DNA of 64,000 bases. Origin: Excoecaria cochinchinensis. Lineage: Eukaryota > Streptophyta > Magnoliopsida > Malpighiales > Euphorbiaceae. Numbering within the stretch: position 1 is the stretch's first letter; each line of letters starts with the position of its first letter. The stretch covers positions 4,674,001 to 4,738,000 of the forward strand of contig CANTUQ010000106.1 of NCBI GenBank assembly GCA_947683425.1, written 5' to 3'. The notes below the pieces were generated by a model that made no database searches, was not told where the DNA came from, and saw only the letters and a list, made by a program, of their open reading frames with translations. The position numbers and the translations under genes are program-made. Below, piece after piece: positions 47,585 to 59,500 of the stretch.

Positions 47585-49697
47585 TGTAATGACCCAAAAT
47601 GTACCATAGACGTATTTGCACAAGTTTATGGCATAATAGTGGCAGAAAATGTGTAATTGAATATTTAAAATGATTAAGTGTAGTGGATGACGTATTCGTT
47701 ATTTAACAAAAAGGTTGAGGGTAAAATAAGTAAATTGATCTTTAGGGATTTAAATGAATCAATTAAAAAGAATTGTATGCTAATGTGAAAGAAAAAAGTA
47801 GTTAAATGTTATATGTATGAGGACATAATAATTGAAGGATTAAATTGGAAGATTGTCATAAAAATCAAGCAAGAACCAATGGAAGCTTGACATGTTGAAT
47901 TCATGATAAACATGAATTGAATGACCATATTTAAGCCATGAGGAAGTGGTTGTAGTAAGGAAAGAACAGCCATCTCGTTTTTCCAGTTTCTCTCCCAAAA
48001 ATATTCATCTAACCTTTGCTAATGGATTTTCTAAAGAAGAGTTCAAGTCATAGTGAAAGTTAAGCTAAAATAAAGATTGAGGAATTTGGATGAAGTGAAG
48101 GAAATGAAATGATGAGAGCAAAGGAGGCAAATAAAAAGAGTTTAAGCATGAAACAAGTTGGGGAACCTTTAAATTCTTATATATGTATTTATGATGAATT
48201 GAATAGATTTTGTGTGTGATTTGGATATGGAAGAATTGCTGAAATGATGATTTGTGTGTATTTTGCAAAAAAATAAATATTAGTGACATGAGGTGTTAAG
48301 AGTATCAAAATTCTATTTTAGAGTTCACTTGATCTCGTCTCTGTGTTTTGGCCATATATCAGTCTATAGAAATCCAAATATTGTGATTCTAGTGGCATTT
48401 GAACCGTGACTTACATACCTTAAAATGTCTTAAAAATGTCCATGAGCTAATTTGAGCTTTATGTGACCCAAAATTGGCCAAAACCGAAGGATATCTGTTC
48501 TGTCCGAGTTATAGGAGTAGGTTGCATTGTTTTGAGCATATCTGGAGTTGTAGGAGTCCAAATGATGTATAATTGGTACCATTGAAAAACTAATATATAG
48601 GGGAACAAAAGTCTAGAAGACCAAATTTGCTAAAAATTCCTTTTACTAGCTCAGATTGGATGTACAAATTGGTACGAGTCTGCATTGGAGCAGACTGGTA
48701 CTAGTCAGTGCGATGGTGCTGACTCGGCAGGTGTGCTAACTCGACACAGAAACCTTTTGTTACGAGTCAGCACAATGGTGCTGACTCGTGACAGCCCCAC
48801 TATTTGTGATTTGTTTTCTTTTTGTCCAAGGTGTGCATTTCCTCATGTAAAGCCATCCCAAGCATGTATAATTTTAAAATGAAATGAGTTAGTGGAATTT
48901 ATTAATGAGTGGAAATGAATACGATTTTTATTATTAATATTATTGTTATTATTATTATTATTATTATTGTTATATTGTATATACTATCGTTGTAAATACT
49001 CATATATATATATATATATATATAGGTATTTGCATCTAAATGAAATTTATGCATCTAAATATTATTTTATTAAATATATTATTTATGGGATGTGCATTGA
49101 TTCAATGGGATAAATGAGTGTATATTACATGAAGTGAATTAGTGAATGTTGTGCAAAGTGATCCGATACCTTCGGGTATCGAGTGTAGACATCTTCATGA
49201 TATCAAGTGATCCGATACCTTCGGGTATAAAGTATTCCTGATTGTCCACACCTATATTGAGTTCAAGCTACAAGTGATTGTATTGTAATTAAAGTAATGT
49301 TAGAGATGAGTATGATTTAAGGCATTATTAATGAATATTTTGATAACATGTTAATTAGTTGTGACTAATGTATATGTATTGATGATATTACAAGACGCAT
49401 GTGCTAGAAAATTAAAGAATGGACGTGGTTGATATGTTTATTAAAGTCAAGGGTCGTTATAGTTAGAACTACATGGTTCTGATTGCCACATTCGGGATAC
49501 TTAGGAAGTTTGAAATTCTATTCTAAGTCCGAACCAAATCAGTAGAAACTATTAGTGTGGTTAAACTTTAATTAAGCAATAAGTGAATTTGTCTGTACCA
49601 AGTCATAGAGAATTGATTAATGCATGTAATATTTGATGACTCAAGTTGCATGTTCTATAGTGTGCACTCGCATATCCTCTTCGGGAGGTAAGTTACA
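47585..49697. mobile_element. Solo LTR (LTR-C), 2113 bp, Ty3/gypsy-like
   Basis: It starts TGTAATGACCC and ends AAGTTACA. The flanks AGAAT (47580-47584) and GGGAT (49698-49702) look like a 5-base duplication that has since changed at two positions. Removing it with one flank copy brings the LINE frame back together. It is a related but diverged member of the LTR-A/B group; a GATACCTTCGGGTATC palindrome occurs twice (near 49164 and 49213). No internal coding region. Confidence 0.72.
48677..48789. repeat. Palindromic module in LTR-C
   Basis: A perfect inverted repeat with arms ACGAGTCAGCAC and GTGCTGACTCGT and a 4-base loop lies at 48762-48789. Two weaker hairpins precede it: AGTCTGC/GCAGACT near 48678-48696 and AGTCAGTGC/GTGCTGACT near 48704-48725. 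It occupies the same relative place as the LTR-A and LTR-B modules. Confidence 0.8.
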
Positions 49698-50351
49698 GGG
49701 ATCTTTGTGGTCTGCATAGTGTAGCTAGGAATTGCCAAGAGGACAGATTTTGCAAGAGTAACTTTTTCTGTAAAAGAAATAGAAGTGGCATTCCAAGAGG
49801 CCAGTTTATTAGAAATCTTGATCAAAATGACTTTATAGTCCACGTTTTGTAACACGGAAATGCAGGAGAGAGAGACTCCAAGGTATTTTCCAAAATTGGT
49901 AGTCTTAGTGAACTTCAAAGTCCCAGTGATAGATTTTTGATCTTGAGTTGGAACATTTTTGGAGAAGTAGACTTGAGTTTTATGAACATTTACTTTTTGA
50001 CCAAAAGCTTACCCAAACATACTTAGTATATGATTAATAATAAAGGTTTGATCTAGTTTAGCTTTAGAAAAAGGGATATCATTCGCAAAGAAATGAAGTG
50101 TCAAAGAGGGACCATGTCAACTGAGTGTAATAGGACACCAAGCTTTATTATCTACAGCAACTTGAATAGATTGAGCTAACCTCTCCATACAAAAGACAAA
50201 TAATTAAGGAGAAAGAGGGTAGCATTGACGAAGACCCCTGGTAGGCTTAAAAGAGCAAGTCAAATTTCCATTCCATAAAATTTGCATAGAGGTAGAAATA
50301 ACACACTTCATGATAATAGAGCAAAGAATCTCAAGGATCCCAACATCCTTA
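49655..50351 (-). pseudogene. LINE reverse transcriptase C-terminal half
   Basis: On the minus strand, from about 50340: the FKPTRGLRQCYPLSPYLF segment, the catalytic box FFANDIPF (FADD in active elements), then KYLGVSLS and the thumb segment KISNKLASWNATSIS and AIPSYTMQTTKIP. The last residues read from 49655 to 49697 belong to LTR-C, not to the LINE. The altered catalytic box and stops show inactivity. Confidence 0.78.
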
Positions 50352-50374
50352 CACTACAAAAAAATTGCAAATTA

Positions 50375-50710
50375 GCGACTAAAATTAGCGACGGAAATAT
50401 TTTAGTCGCTATTTAGCGACCATTTTCATATTTAGTCGCAAAAATCAATTTTTGGCAATATGGGACAATTTTAGCGACTAAATAGCGACAAAATAATGAA
50501 ATCGTCGCTAAATATTGGCGGGAATTCATGGCGCTTTTTTTTGCGACTAAATTAGCGATTAAAAAAGTTGTCGCTAAAATAGCGACTAAAATTTAGTCGC
50601 TGATTTTCGAGCATCTTTGTTTGCGACAGATTTAGCGACTAACTCTTATTGTCGCTAAATACACTTAAATTAGCGACTGAATAACGACAAAATTATCCGT
50701 CGCTAAAAAT
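50375..50710. repeat. Left subterminal TTAGCGAC repeats of the CACTA element
   Basis: Around ten copies of TTAGCGAC-like words in both orientations, some as overlapping inverted pairs (GTCGCTAAAATAGCGAC). Such arrays in CACTA elements are bound by the element-encoded regulatory protein. Confidence 0.85.
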
Positions 50711-53639
50711 TAGTAAAGCAACTGCATTCCCCACCCAAAACTACGTCGTTTTAGGGGTGGCCTTATTTTCCCTTACAGTGGAGATCGACCTCCACTTCTC
50801 TCCTTTCTACTTCCCATTTTTCTTCTTCCTCATCACTCCCTTCGTCGCGTCCTCATCGGCCTTCACTGCCATCGTCCATCCTCCCGCCATCACGCCGTTG
50901 CCCGCCTGCAGTAGCCCCAACTCCGGCGCTTCCTTCTCCTTCCTCCTCCTTTTCCATCGCGCGAGAAGCAGCACACCATAGGTCCTCCTTTAACGGCACC
51001 CAGTCCAATTTTTGCCCCCTTACTGCCATTTTTCCCCGTTAGACCAAAGGTAAGCCCTAAATCTTACTTTAATTGATTGATTATGATAGAAATTTGAGGA
51101 AAAATTAAAGAAATTGGCACGTAGGGATTTCTGCTTGCTAGCTGGTTGCCGTTGTCCCTCTGACTCCTTCGAACACAACTCACCGTTGTCCTCTCTCTCA
51201 TATTCCCTTCCCCCCTCTCCGTTGGTGTCACCGTCGTCTATCTCACTCCGTCGAACACAAGTCACTGCTGTCCTTTCTCGCACAGGTTCATTTACTGCCT
51301 CCTTAAATCTTCTTCTTTCTTCTTGCATTTCGTTTAATTTAAATTAATTTGTTACTTATTCAAAATCATCCCCCAACACCCACGATTCAACATTGTGTAC
51401 TCTATTTTCTCAGAAAACCAAGGTCAGTGCTTCTCTCTCGATTATGCTTTATAAATTTGAGTGGTTGTTCGAAATTATTATTCATATACGTTTTTCATGC
51501 TTATACTCTATTTCTCTGAGTTATATTGTGCTTGTAGTTCTTTTCTGTTGGAATTTTAGGTTGCATTATATAAAAAAATCATTGATTATGAGTGTGTTTT
51601 TTTTGCTTGATAGTGCTCACGAAAAAAGTGTACACTGTATTAAGAAACTTTTCTGTTGGAATTTACTTGTTTCACTTGCATTGTTTGGTGCCTTTGTGAG
51701 TAGAGCAGGCATTAAGAGCTAAACCAGATTATGCCACCTATCTCTATGTTGATTACTTCCCTCTTTCTTCTAATTTCAAGTCTGCTATCTTTCTGTTTCT
51801 TCACTAAAACATTTATTTGTTTTTTGTTCTTGTTGCATTTTATTTTCTATTGCTTCTTTTGCTTGTTAATGTTGCGATTCTGTTGATTTTGTATATGCTA
51901 GTTAATGTTTATGGATAATTATAAAAATTTTTTACGCTTTTGGGTCTGAATCTTCATTCTTGCTTTGAAGTTAATTGTTTCCTCTTATAATTTCTTTTGA
52001 GTTCCTTTTAATTTGTGCTTCTCTGTGTTTGTTCTCTTTCAAAAATTGATTTGTTTTTCTTTTGTTAGTGATCTCCTCAACTACAGAAATTGCTCAGCTA
52101 TGGTGATCTTCTGGTTTGAAACATAAATTTTCAATGAGGTAGAAATGTTACCAATACTGATTTTACATTGGCATCTTTATAAGTCCTTATTTTTTCATCA
52201 TTTTTCTATTTCTTGGTTGCTCTCATCTCTGATTGATTGAACAAAGGCACCATTTAGATGAGTCAAATTGCTAGACTATAACTTAAAGCTTTTGGTAGGC
52301 AAAAAACACTGTGGTCTTGGATGTTGTAAATTTATGAGTGAAAATGTGTAACTTTGGAATTGGAGGGACTAAAGTACTGGTGAATTTTCTGATATAAATT
52401 AAGTTATATTTCGTACTTGTACACACTTGCTAAAATGTGCAAATATTGCTCTGCTGTAGTAAGCCATTTGGTCCATGATTTTTTTTTTTCTTTTATTTGT
52501 CCATTTACTTTAACTTTTACTTGATGACTGCAAAAGTACAAGAACACCATTTAGATGACTGCAAAAAACACTTGGTATGTGTCATTTTAGTTTAGTTCAA
52601 GATCAATTGGTTGCCACCAATGTCCAAATTATACTTTCATAAATTTCTTACAGTGTGAGCAAGTCTGATTAATTATCACTGGACTGTGAAATATCAATGA
52701 ACAACAGTGAACATATATTCACATTCTACATTCTATTGGCTTGTAGTTTGTGTTTAATTTCTTACAGAAAGGCCTGGTGGATGAGTTGATCCACTCAATT
52801 TATCCAATAAATAACTATTGTATTGATCGAGGATACAAAATTGCAGGAAGAAGAAAAAAAAAGTATTTTTTTTCTTTCTTTGTTTTGATTATCCATTTTC
52901 TTGCATTAAACTATGAATTCCAAATTTAATAAATGAATGCAGAGTTGGTAGTTTTTTCAACTGATTTATACATTAGAATATATATCACTATGTAGTTCAC
53001 ATTTTCTTGCATTTGTTTAATGTCAATAGTCTAATTCGTATTTTCTTGCCTTTATTTCAGTTATTATTTTTATTTGGTGGTAGATTTATTGAGTTAGCAC
53101 TTTGCAGGTAAGTAGAACTCATTATTCAAATACTTTATTTGAGTAATTTAGAAAATGGTAGATACTGCCTTGTAATATATGAACTAGAATCAGTCTTTCT
53201 TATTTTTATTTTTAATTTATTAATTTTGGTATATATTAATTTGAAAATTTTATTGGTGACTTGTAGGTACTGAAATTGAATAAAATGCTGCTCAAAATAA
53301 CGAGAATATGTATTTTTAATTTAAGTATTGTACATTTTAATATACTTTTATTATATTTGAATTATTGTGAACTTATTGTACAAAATTATTGTGAACTTTT
53401 ATATATTTGTAAATAGCACTATTTAATTTGAATTAATATTTTTTACAGTATTTTTTAAGTATTGTACAGTTTAATTGTACTTTTTTGATATTTTATTTTT
53501 TAAATTAATAGTAATATTAAAAATATTATATAATTATTATTTACATAAAAAAATTAAATTTTGGATGTAATAATAATAATAAAAAATTAAATTTAAAATT
53601 ACAATTAAAAATTAAATTATAAATATTATTAAAAATATA

Positions 53640-53900
53640 ATATTTTTAGCAACGGAATAGCGACGGATTTTTCGTCGCTAATAGTTTTTAAATCTTTGTG
53701 GTGACTTTTTTAGGGATTATTTAGCGACGAAAATTTTATTTTTAGCGACGGAATTTGCAGTCGCTATTTTTAGCGACGATTTTCTGATTTAGTCGCAAAT
53801 TTTTTGCGACGGAGCCAATAGCCACTGTTAGTCGCTGCGTCGCTAAAACCAATTAGCGACGGAAGTAGACCAATTAGCGACGGAATTGTCCGTCGCTAAT
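53640..53900. repeat. Right subterminal repeats of the CACTA element
   Basis: The same TTAGCGAC/GTCGCTAA words, often extended to TTAGCGACGGA, in both orientations up to the right terminal repeat. They mirror the left array. Confidence 0.85.
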
Positions 53901-53919
53901 TGACTGTTTTTTTGTAGTG

Positions 53920-54754
53920 TTAAGAATATCCAAGAGGAATTTCCAACTGATCTTGTCATAGGCCTTTTCCAAGTTGATTTTAATAGCCATATAATCTTTT
54001 CTCTCCTTTTTGGTTCTCATTGAATGAATAACTTCCTGAGCTAGAATGATATTAACTGTTATATGTTGGCCAGGCACAAAACTAGATTGGGTGGGACCCA
54101 CAACAGTGGGCATAATGCACTTAATTCTGTTAGCAATGACTTCGATGACAATCTTATAGACCACAGTACAAGTGGGGTATTCAATTTTCAAAATAAGGCA
54201 AAGATGAGTGTTGTTTAAATCTGCATCCAAATCTCCACCATTTATAATGTGTTTCACAAAGGAGCATAGATCGTTACTAACAACATGCCATTGAGATTGA
54301 AAAATACCTGCCTGTAAACCATTAGCTCCCAGGGTTTCATGTCAAAAATTGCAGCTCTAATCTCATCATTGGTAACAGGAGCATAAAGACAATCCAATAA
54401 AACAAGACTGCATTGAGGGAATAGGCCTCTCAACGGGTAAATAGTGCTGAAGCTGCCATCATCAAAGTATAAATTCTTGAAAAAATCAATAGCCATGTCT
54501 TTGAGAGTATCCTGATCATTATGCCAAGTACCATTAACATCTTGTAAAAATTCAATGTGATTTCTCCTCCTTATCTTAATGGTCCGCATGTGGAAGAAGG
54601 ACGTATTCCCATCTCCACATTTAAGCCAATCACTATGGGATTTCTGTAACCATAGAAGTTCCTCCTGCAAGAGAGTATCCTCCAAATTTTTTTTGAGCTC
54701 CAATTCCAGATTAGCAAGGAAAGCTGAATATCCATTATGGGTGCTCCTAAACAA
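53920..54754 (-). pseudogene. LINE reverse transcriptase N-terminal half
   Basis: At 54254-54754 is LLQEELLWLQKSHSDWLKCG and GDGNTSFFHMRTIKIRRRN, the conserved stretch before the reverse transcriptase, then YAPVTNDEIRAAIFDMKPW. At 53874-54257 are RPISL-type remnants, VIANRIKCIMPTVVGPTQ, SFVPGQHITVNIILAQEV and KINLEKAYDKISWKFL (F/YDxxxW box). The last residues of that frame belong to the CACTA element. A frame change near 54255 separates the two parts. Confidence 0.8.
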
Positions 54755-54786
54755 TTATTAAAAAAAGACTGGCTTATCATTATTCT

Positions 54787-55060
54787 TCAGTGGATGAACT
54801 GGCTATCATTCAAAATAATCTCCACAGACCAAGTAGAATCCCACATGAGCCAAATACTACCTGAGAAGCCAGTTGCCTTAAAGCGATGAGAAAGAGGAAA
54901 ATTAAGCTTATGAATAAAAGCATCAGCCTTACTACCACTAATTCTTGGCTCTAAAAGGGCCAAAAAATTAGGTTTCTGGCAATTGATCATCAATTTCAAA
55001 GATCTCTAAAATAGGGTGCTGCCTGCCCCTTGACAATTCCATGAAATAAAAGACAGAAGT
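54787..55060 (-). pseudogene. LINE endonuclease fragment
   Basis: The minus strand reads SWNCQGAGS near 55040, the usual start of plant LINE endonucleases, then MINCQKPNFLALLEPRISGSK, with the catalytic Glu in LLEPR. The sequence goes directly to the pre-reverse-transcriptase region after IILNDSQFIH, so most of the endonuclease (His and Asp active-site parts) is deleted. Confidence 0.7.
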
Positions 55061-55092
55061 AAAGACGAGAAAAAGGAGAAACCCAATTAATC

Positions 55093-55600
55093 TCAGAGAT
55101 AAGGGTCCAGAGGACCTTCTTCCAACTTATCATTATCATCAACTATAGTTTCGCCATTAAAAGCATCATCAATGCCATCATCAATCATCAAATGGTCACC
55201 ATCATTGGTTTGATTATCCGAGAAAACTTGAGAGCCAGTAACATCATAATTACCTCTAACAGGTGGTTCCCCAACTGGTTGAATGAAAGGGGAACCATTG
55301 CTAGGAGAGGAAGCTTTCTTGGGAGAAGGGAAGCTCATAGAACCGGGATCAACATTCTCCTTGCCCACAACTGTATGATTTTCACGATTTGGAGAAGATT
55401 GGAGGAGGACAATGTTTTCTTCAGCTGGAAGCTTGTTAAGATACTTAAAAAGACAATCACCCAAATTGGACTTCTTGGGCTTAAGGTTCTTCATGTTATC
55501 TTTGGGATCTATCTCATTATGGCGTTTAGGTAGACGAAAACCAGCCCTTGTCTGGCCACCTCGTCCTCTAAACCCAAATCCATAAGTGCCACAAGAAATA
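55093..55600 (-). pseudogene. LINE ORF1-like C-terminal region
   Basis: A polar, acidic region rich in Asn, Ser, Asp and Pro (133 codons at 55093-55494, continuing upstream with a GFGFRGRGGQTRAGFRL segment) between the gag-like zinc-knuckle domain of plant LINEs and the endonuclease. The zinc knuckle itself and the rest of ORF1 are missing, so the LINE is probably 5'-truncated near 55620. Confidence 0.5.
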
Positions 55601-55620
55601 TCGCTGCCAGGCCTAGAGAT

Positions 55621-56517
55621 GTTATATATCTATAATTTAAACTATAGAGTTTTAATTAAAAGAGAGAATTCATACCATTTTTGTCGGTATTTATTTGGTA
55701 TATATTTTCAATATGAAATAATTTCTCTTTGGGCCAAAAAAATGAAATAATTACGCATAAATATTTTAATTCATTAACTTATTAATTTTTTTTAAACAAC
55801 ATATTCTATCTTTGGCGAACAGAAAAAGGATTGGAAAAAACAAAAAGCTTCTCTCTAATCTAATTTTACCTTTCAGACATTTTATTACTACCGGCATCAA
55901 CCATTCTCCGTTCAGCCATGTGGTTATCGGCTGACAGGCGGACAGGGTGATTATGCACGTCCCAGTTATGATGTATAATTATTTTCTCTTTAAATTAATC
56001 AAAACTTAACACAGAATATTAAAATATTATTATTATTATTATTATTATTAAATTTGATTTTTCTAAGGCGAAACATACGCGTAGTATACGTACAGAAATT
56101 GGAGGAAATTTCCGATAAAACGACAGCAAGAAGATAAAAAAATAATTATACGGATAATCGTCGACGACAAGGGTTTTAGTTCTACAGATCTCTCTTTCTC
56201 GCCAACCAGCTTTTAAGGCTGGTTTTTCTTCACATTAAACGACGCGTTTCATCTGAAAATCTGTTCAATACCTGCTGGACATCTCTCTCTCTCTCTTTCC
56301 CTCTGGTTTTCTCTTTTGGAGGGAGTGAATTGGAGCTCTTTTTGGCGGGAATTCAATTCCCTTTTGCTGATTTTTTATTTTATTTTTTTAATTTTTTGAT
56401 AGGGATTATATATATATTGATTTTAGAATTGAGAGGAATGTTATTGAATTTTTATGCATTTAATTGTATATTATATGCATAAGTTGCTATTGTTGGAGAG
56501 AAGGGAAGGAAAAAAAA
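55621..56517. other. Spacer, promoter and 5' UTR of the NIPA gene
   Basis: AT-rich sequence with an ATT repeat (about 56026-56049), then a GC-richer stretch from 56080. A CT-rich stretch at 56281-56320 and TATATATATTGA near 56409 lie upstream of the ATG. The transcription start cannot be fixed from sequence. Confidence 0.45.
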
Positions 56518-59500
56518 ATGGGAGTATCAGATAATTCAAAGGGCCTAATTCTGGCAGTGGCATCAAGTGCTTTTATAGGGACGAGTTTCATTTTGAAGAA
56601 GAAGGGTTTGAAGCGAGCTGGTGCTACTGGTACTCGTGCTGGTTAGTTCTTCACTTTCACTTCTTCATTTTTTTTCTTGTTTATGACAAGCTTATAAAAA
56701 GATTGTAAGTTCTTTGATTATTAGTTAGATTAATGAAAAAAAAAGATTGTATTTTGAATATAGATTAGAACTTATTTGAAATGGATTTGAAAATTTCACT
56801 TTTTATGTGCAAGTCTACGCTCAAATGAGGTTTATTCATATTTGTAAACCATGAACCTCATTCAAAAAATAACTTTTAATCTTCCAGTTTCAAATCACTC
56901 CATCCAAACACAAATTTCTGAAGCAGAGATCCTATGTTTTGTTACTTTTTGTTATTGTTCTTGATCATTTTTTATTATATGACAACATAGTCTAAGAAGT
57001 AAGAATAATACATATAGCATCAAGAATTTCCCTGGGCTAGAGCTTAGAACTATCCTGCTCACTCTGTATTTTGAGCTGTTCTCTATTGTCATTCCAGTTA
57101 GTCATAAGTGGAAAAATAGTTTGATCTTTCTTGTAAAGTGACTCGTATGAACTTTCTGTGCATTATTCTTCCTGCCATTTTTATTTCTGTAACTTTGCGG
57201 TTTGCATATTACTGTTGGTTTTGATTAAGGGTGGTGATTATGCGTCCCCATTTGATATTACCTAGTATTTCATTATTAACTGGTGTTGGATGTTAAGAAA
57301 TACTGCAGATCTTCCAACAATTGGAAAGTTTCTGGACAACTTCTTAGCTGAATTTGACATTATTGAGATTATGCATGCTTCTTTTGTTAATATGACCGAT
57401 CTATTTATCCTAATTTAGGAGTTGGAGGCTATACCTATTTACTGGAGCCCCTATGGTGGGCTGGCATGGTGACGAGTAAGTATAAGAACAAGGAGCTAAA
57501 TTTCTCTCTCTCTCTCTGTGATATCAACAGATTTTCTATGAATAAACAGTTCCATTCAGTGCACTACTAAGTTTTAGTCTATGACTTATATAAAAACAGT
57601 GTTCATCGGAGAGGTTGCAAATTTTGTGGCTTATGTGTATGCTCCTGCAGTTTTAGTGACCCCTCTGGGTGCACTTAGTATCTTTATCAGGTAAACTGCT
57701 GGTGGATAAACGGTTCTGTTTGTTGTATCTTATCATTTTTAATTGTTAACTTTTTGCTTTAAATATAACATGATTCATAAAATATCGGTAGTGCAATTTT
57801 AGCGCACTTCATGTTGAGAGAACGGCTACAAAAAATGGGCATAGTCGGCTGTGTGTCCTGCATTGTTGGATCAGTAGTGATTGTAATCCATGCACCTCAA
57901 GAACACACTCCTAACTCTGTGCAAGAGATTTGGACCTTGGCAACTCAACCAGGTTACTATTTGTACTCTATCTTTATCCTTCACACAGTATTTGTTCAAT
58001 GCTGATTCATCATCTTCCTTGTGTTTGTCTTGTTACAGCATTTTTAATATATGTAGCAGCTTCACTTTCAATGGTGTTAGCTTTGATTTTGCACTTTGAA
58101 CCTCGCTGTGGACAAACAAACATATTGGTCTACTTGGGAATATGTTCTTTAATTGGTTCAATTACGGTAAATACATTCCTTTTTAATTAGAAACATTGGC
58201 TGATGTCATCAAGGATTTATGATATTTTTATGTCCTGTATACTTGATATTGATTATGCTGCTGTTGCTAGGTACTCATTGATTGTTTTCCTCTCTTTTTT
58301 CTGTCCTTTTTCAGGTTGTAAGCATAAAGGCTATTGGAATTGCAATAAAACTTACCCTGGAGGGAACAAGTCAGATAGCTTACCCACAAACTTGGTTTTT
58401 CCTGACAGTTGCTGTGATTTGTGTCATTACCCAATTAAATTACCTTAACAAGGTAAGTTTGAAATGATGCTGGTTCTATCCACCTGTTTTTTTGTGACAG
58501 TGTTAAATAAGGTCACTAGCCCATTGTTGGTTATTTAATTGATGAGTAATGAAGCTACGGATGTTAATGTTGTTCAGATCTGGTCATAAATGGTTCTAGG
58601 AATTTTGCTGTCATTTTACTTGCTGGAGTTGATACGTGCATTTGGTCTAGGTGGGTACCTTGGCCAAGTTTCACGTCTAACTGGTTATAATTCTCTCAAT
58701 TTACAGCTCCGTTATCTGATAGTATTACTATAGTTCTAGCCACTTATATGCACATACTTGCAGAGAAAGAGGGGTGCACTATCTCATTAAAGTTGCCTCT
58801 ACTTGTATTTAGAGAAGCTGTCTAATTTTCTGTGTCAACGGGCTTTATGATCATTTGAGTTGTAAACCTAAGTGGGAAGTTTTTGGACTGCCATATATGG
58901 TTCCATTAAGGAAATGGACTTAGTGCAAGAATGAAATTTGTGTGTTTTGATTGTATAAATGCATGGCAAAATCAGTCACAGTCAAAAATGAGTGAATTGT
59001 TTAAGCATTGTTCATTCTTCTTCAGATGCTTCTCTTCATTCTAGCATCCTATTTGTTAACATATGCAATTGAAGCTATAACAATGTTTAAACTCTGAAGG
59101 TTGTTCGCTATGGGTCTCGGAAATAGATTGTAGCAACTCTGTGCAGCAAAAACTGGGGGGCTGGTGGACATCATGAAGTATATAATTTAACCAGCATCTT
59201 AGTATTCTTCACTGCATATCATAATTTTGTAGAGGATGTCAAAGTAAAATTAAAATGCAAGTGAGAATCAAGAGACTTTATGTCTGCTTGACTTGGTTTT
59301 ATGGGGTGATGTGCAGTTGCGAAAGAATTTTAAGTTTTGTTTGATTCCATTTTCCTTCAGTTGATTAATGGTTCTTAGGCAGGTCATATTATGGTTGAAA
59401 GTGACCGTACTTTGGTGAAAGTCTGACAGTTGGTTGAACTGACTAGCTTGTTCAATTGAATGGGTGGTTGAATACTATGTATGGTACTACACGTAAGGTA

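Larger units (their letters stand above)
50352..53919. mobile_element. Non-autonomous CACTA (En/Spm) DNA transposon
   Basis: Perfect 13-base terminal inverted repeats CACTACAAAAAAA and TTTTTTTGTAGTG, with a perfect 3-base duplication TTA (50349-50351 and 53920-53922). Subterminal regions (about 50375-50710 and 53640-53890) are packed with the 8-base motif TTAGCGAC and its complement GTCGCTAA, the expected transposase-binding repeats. I found no TNPA- or TNPD-like coding region in the interior. A CT-rich, GC-rich block at 50757-51340 differs in composition from the rest. It inserted into the LINE reverse transcriptase. Confidence 0.93.
41366..55620 (-). mobile_element. L1-like LINE, split by three insertions
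   Basis: On the minus strand, LINE segments lie at about 53920-55620, 49698-50351, 47311-47584 and 41366-42650. In that order they carry an ORF1-like C-terminus, endonuclease, reverse transcriptase, the thumb/connection region, a zinc-knuckle (zf-RVT) region and RNase H, the plan of plant L1 elements. The gaps are exactly filled by LTR-B, LTR-C and a CACTA element, each with its own target duplication. Without them the LINE is about 3.9 kb. It has frameshifts, stops and an internal deletion and is dead. Both outer boundaries are approximate; no target duplication or poly-A tail was identified. Confidence 0.8.
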
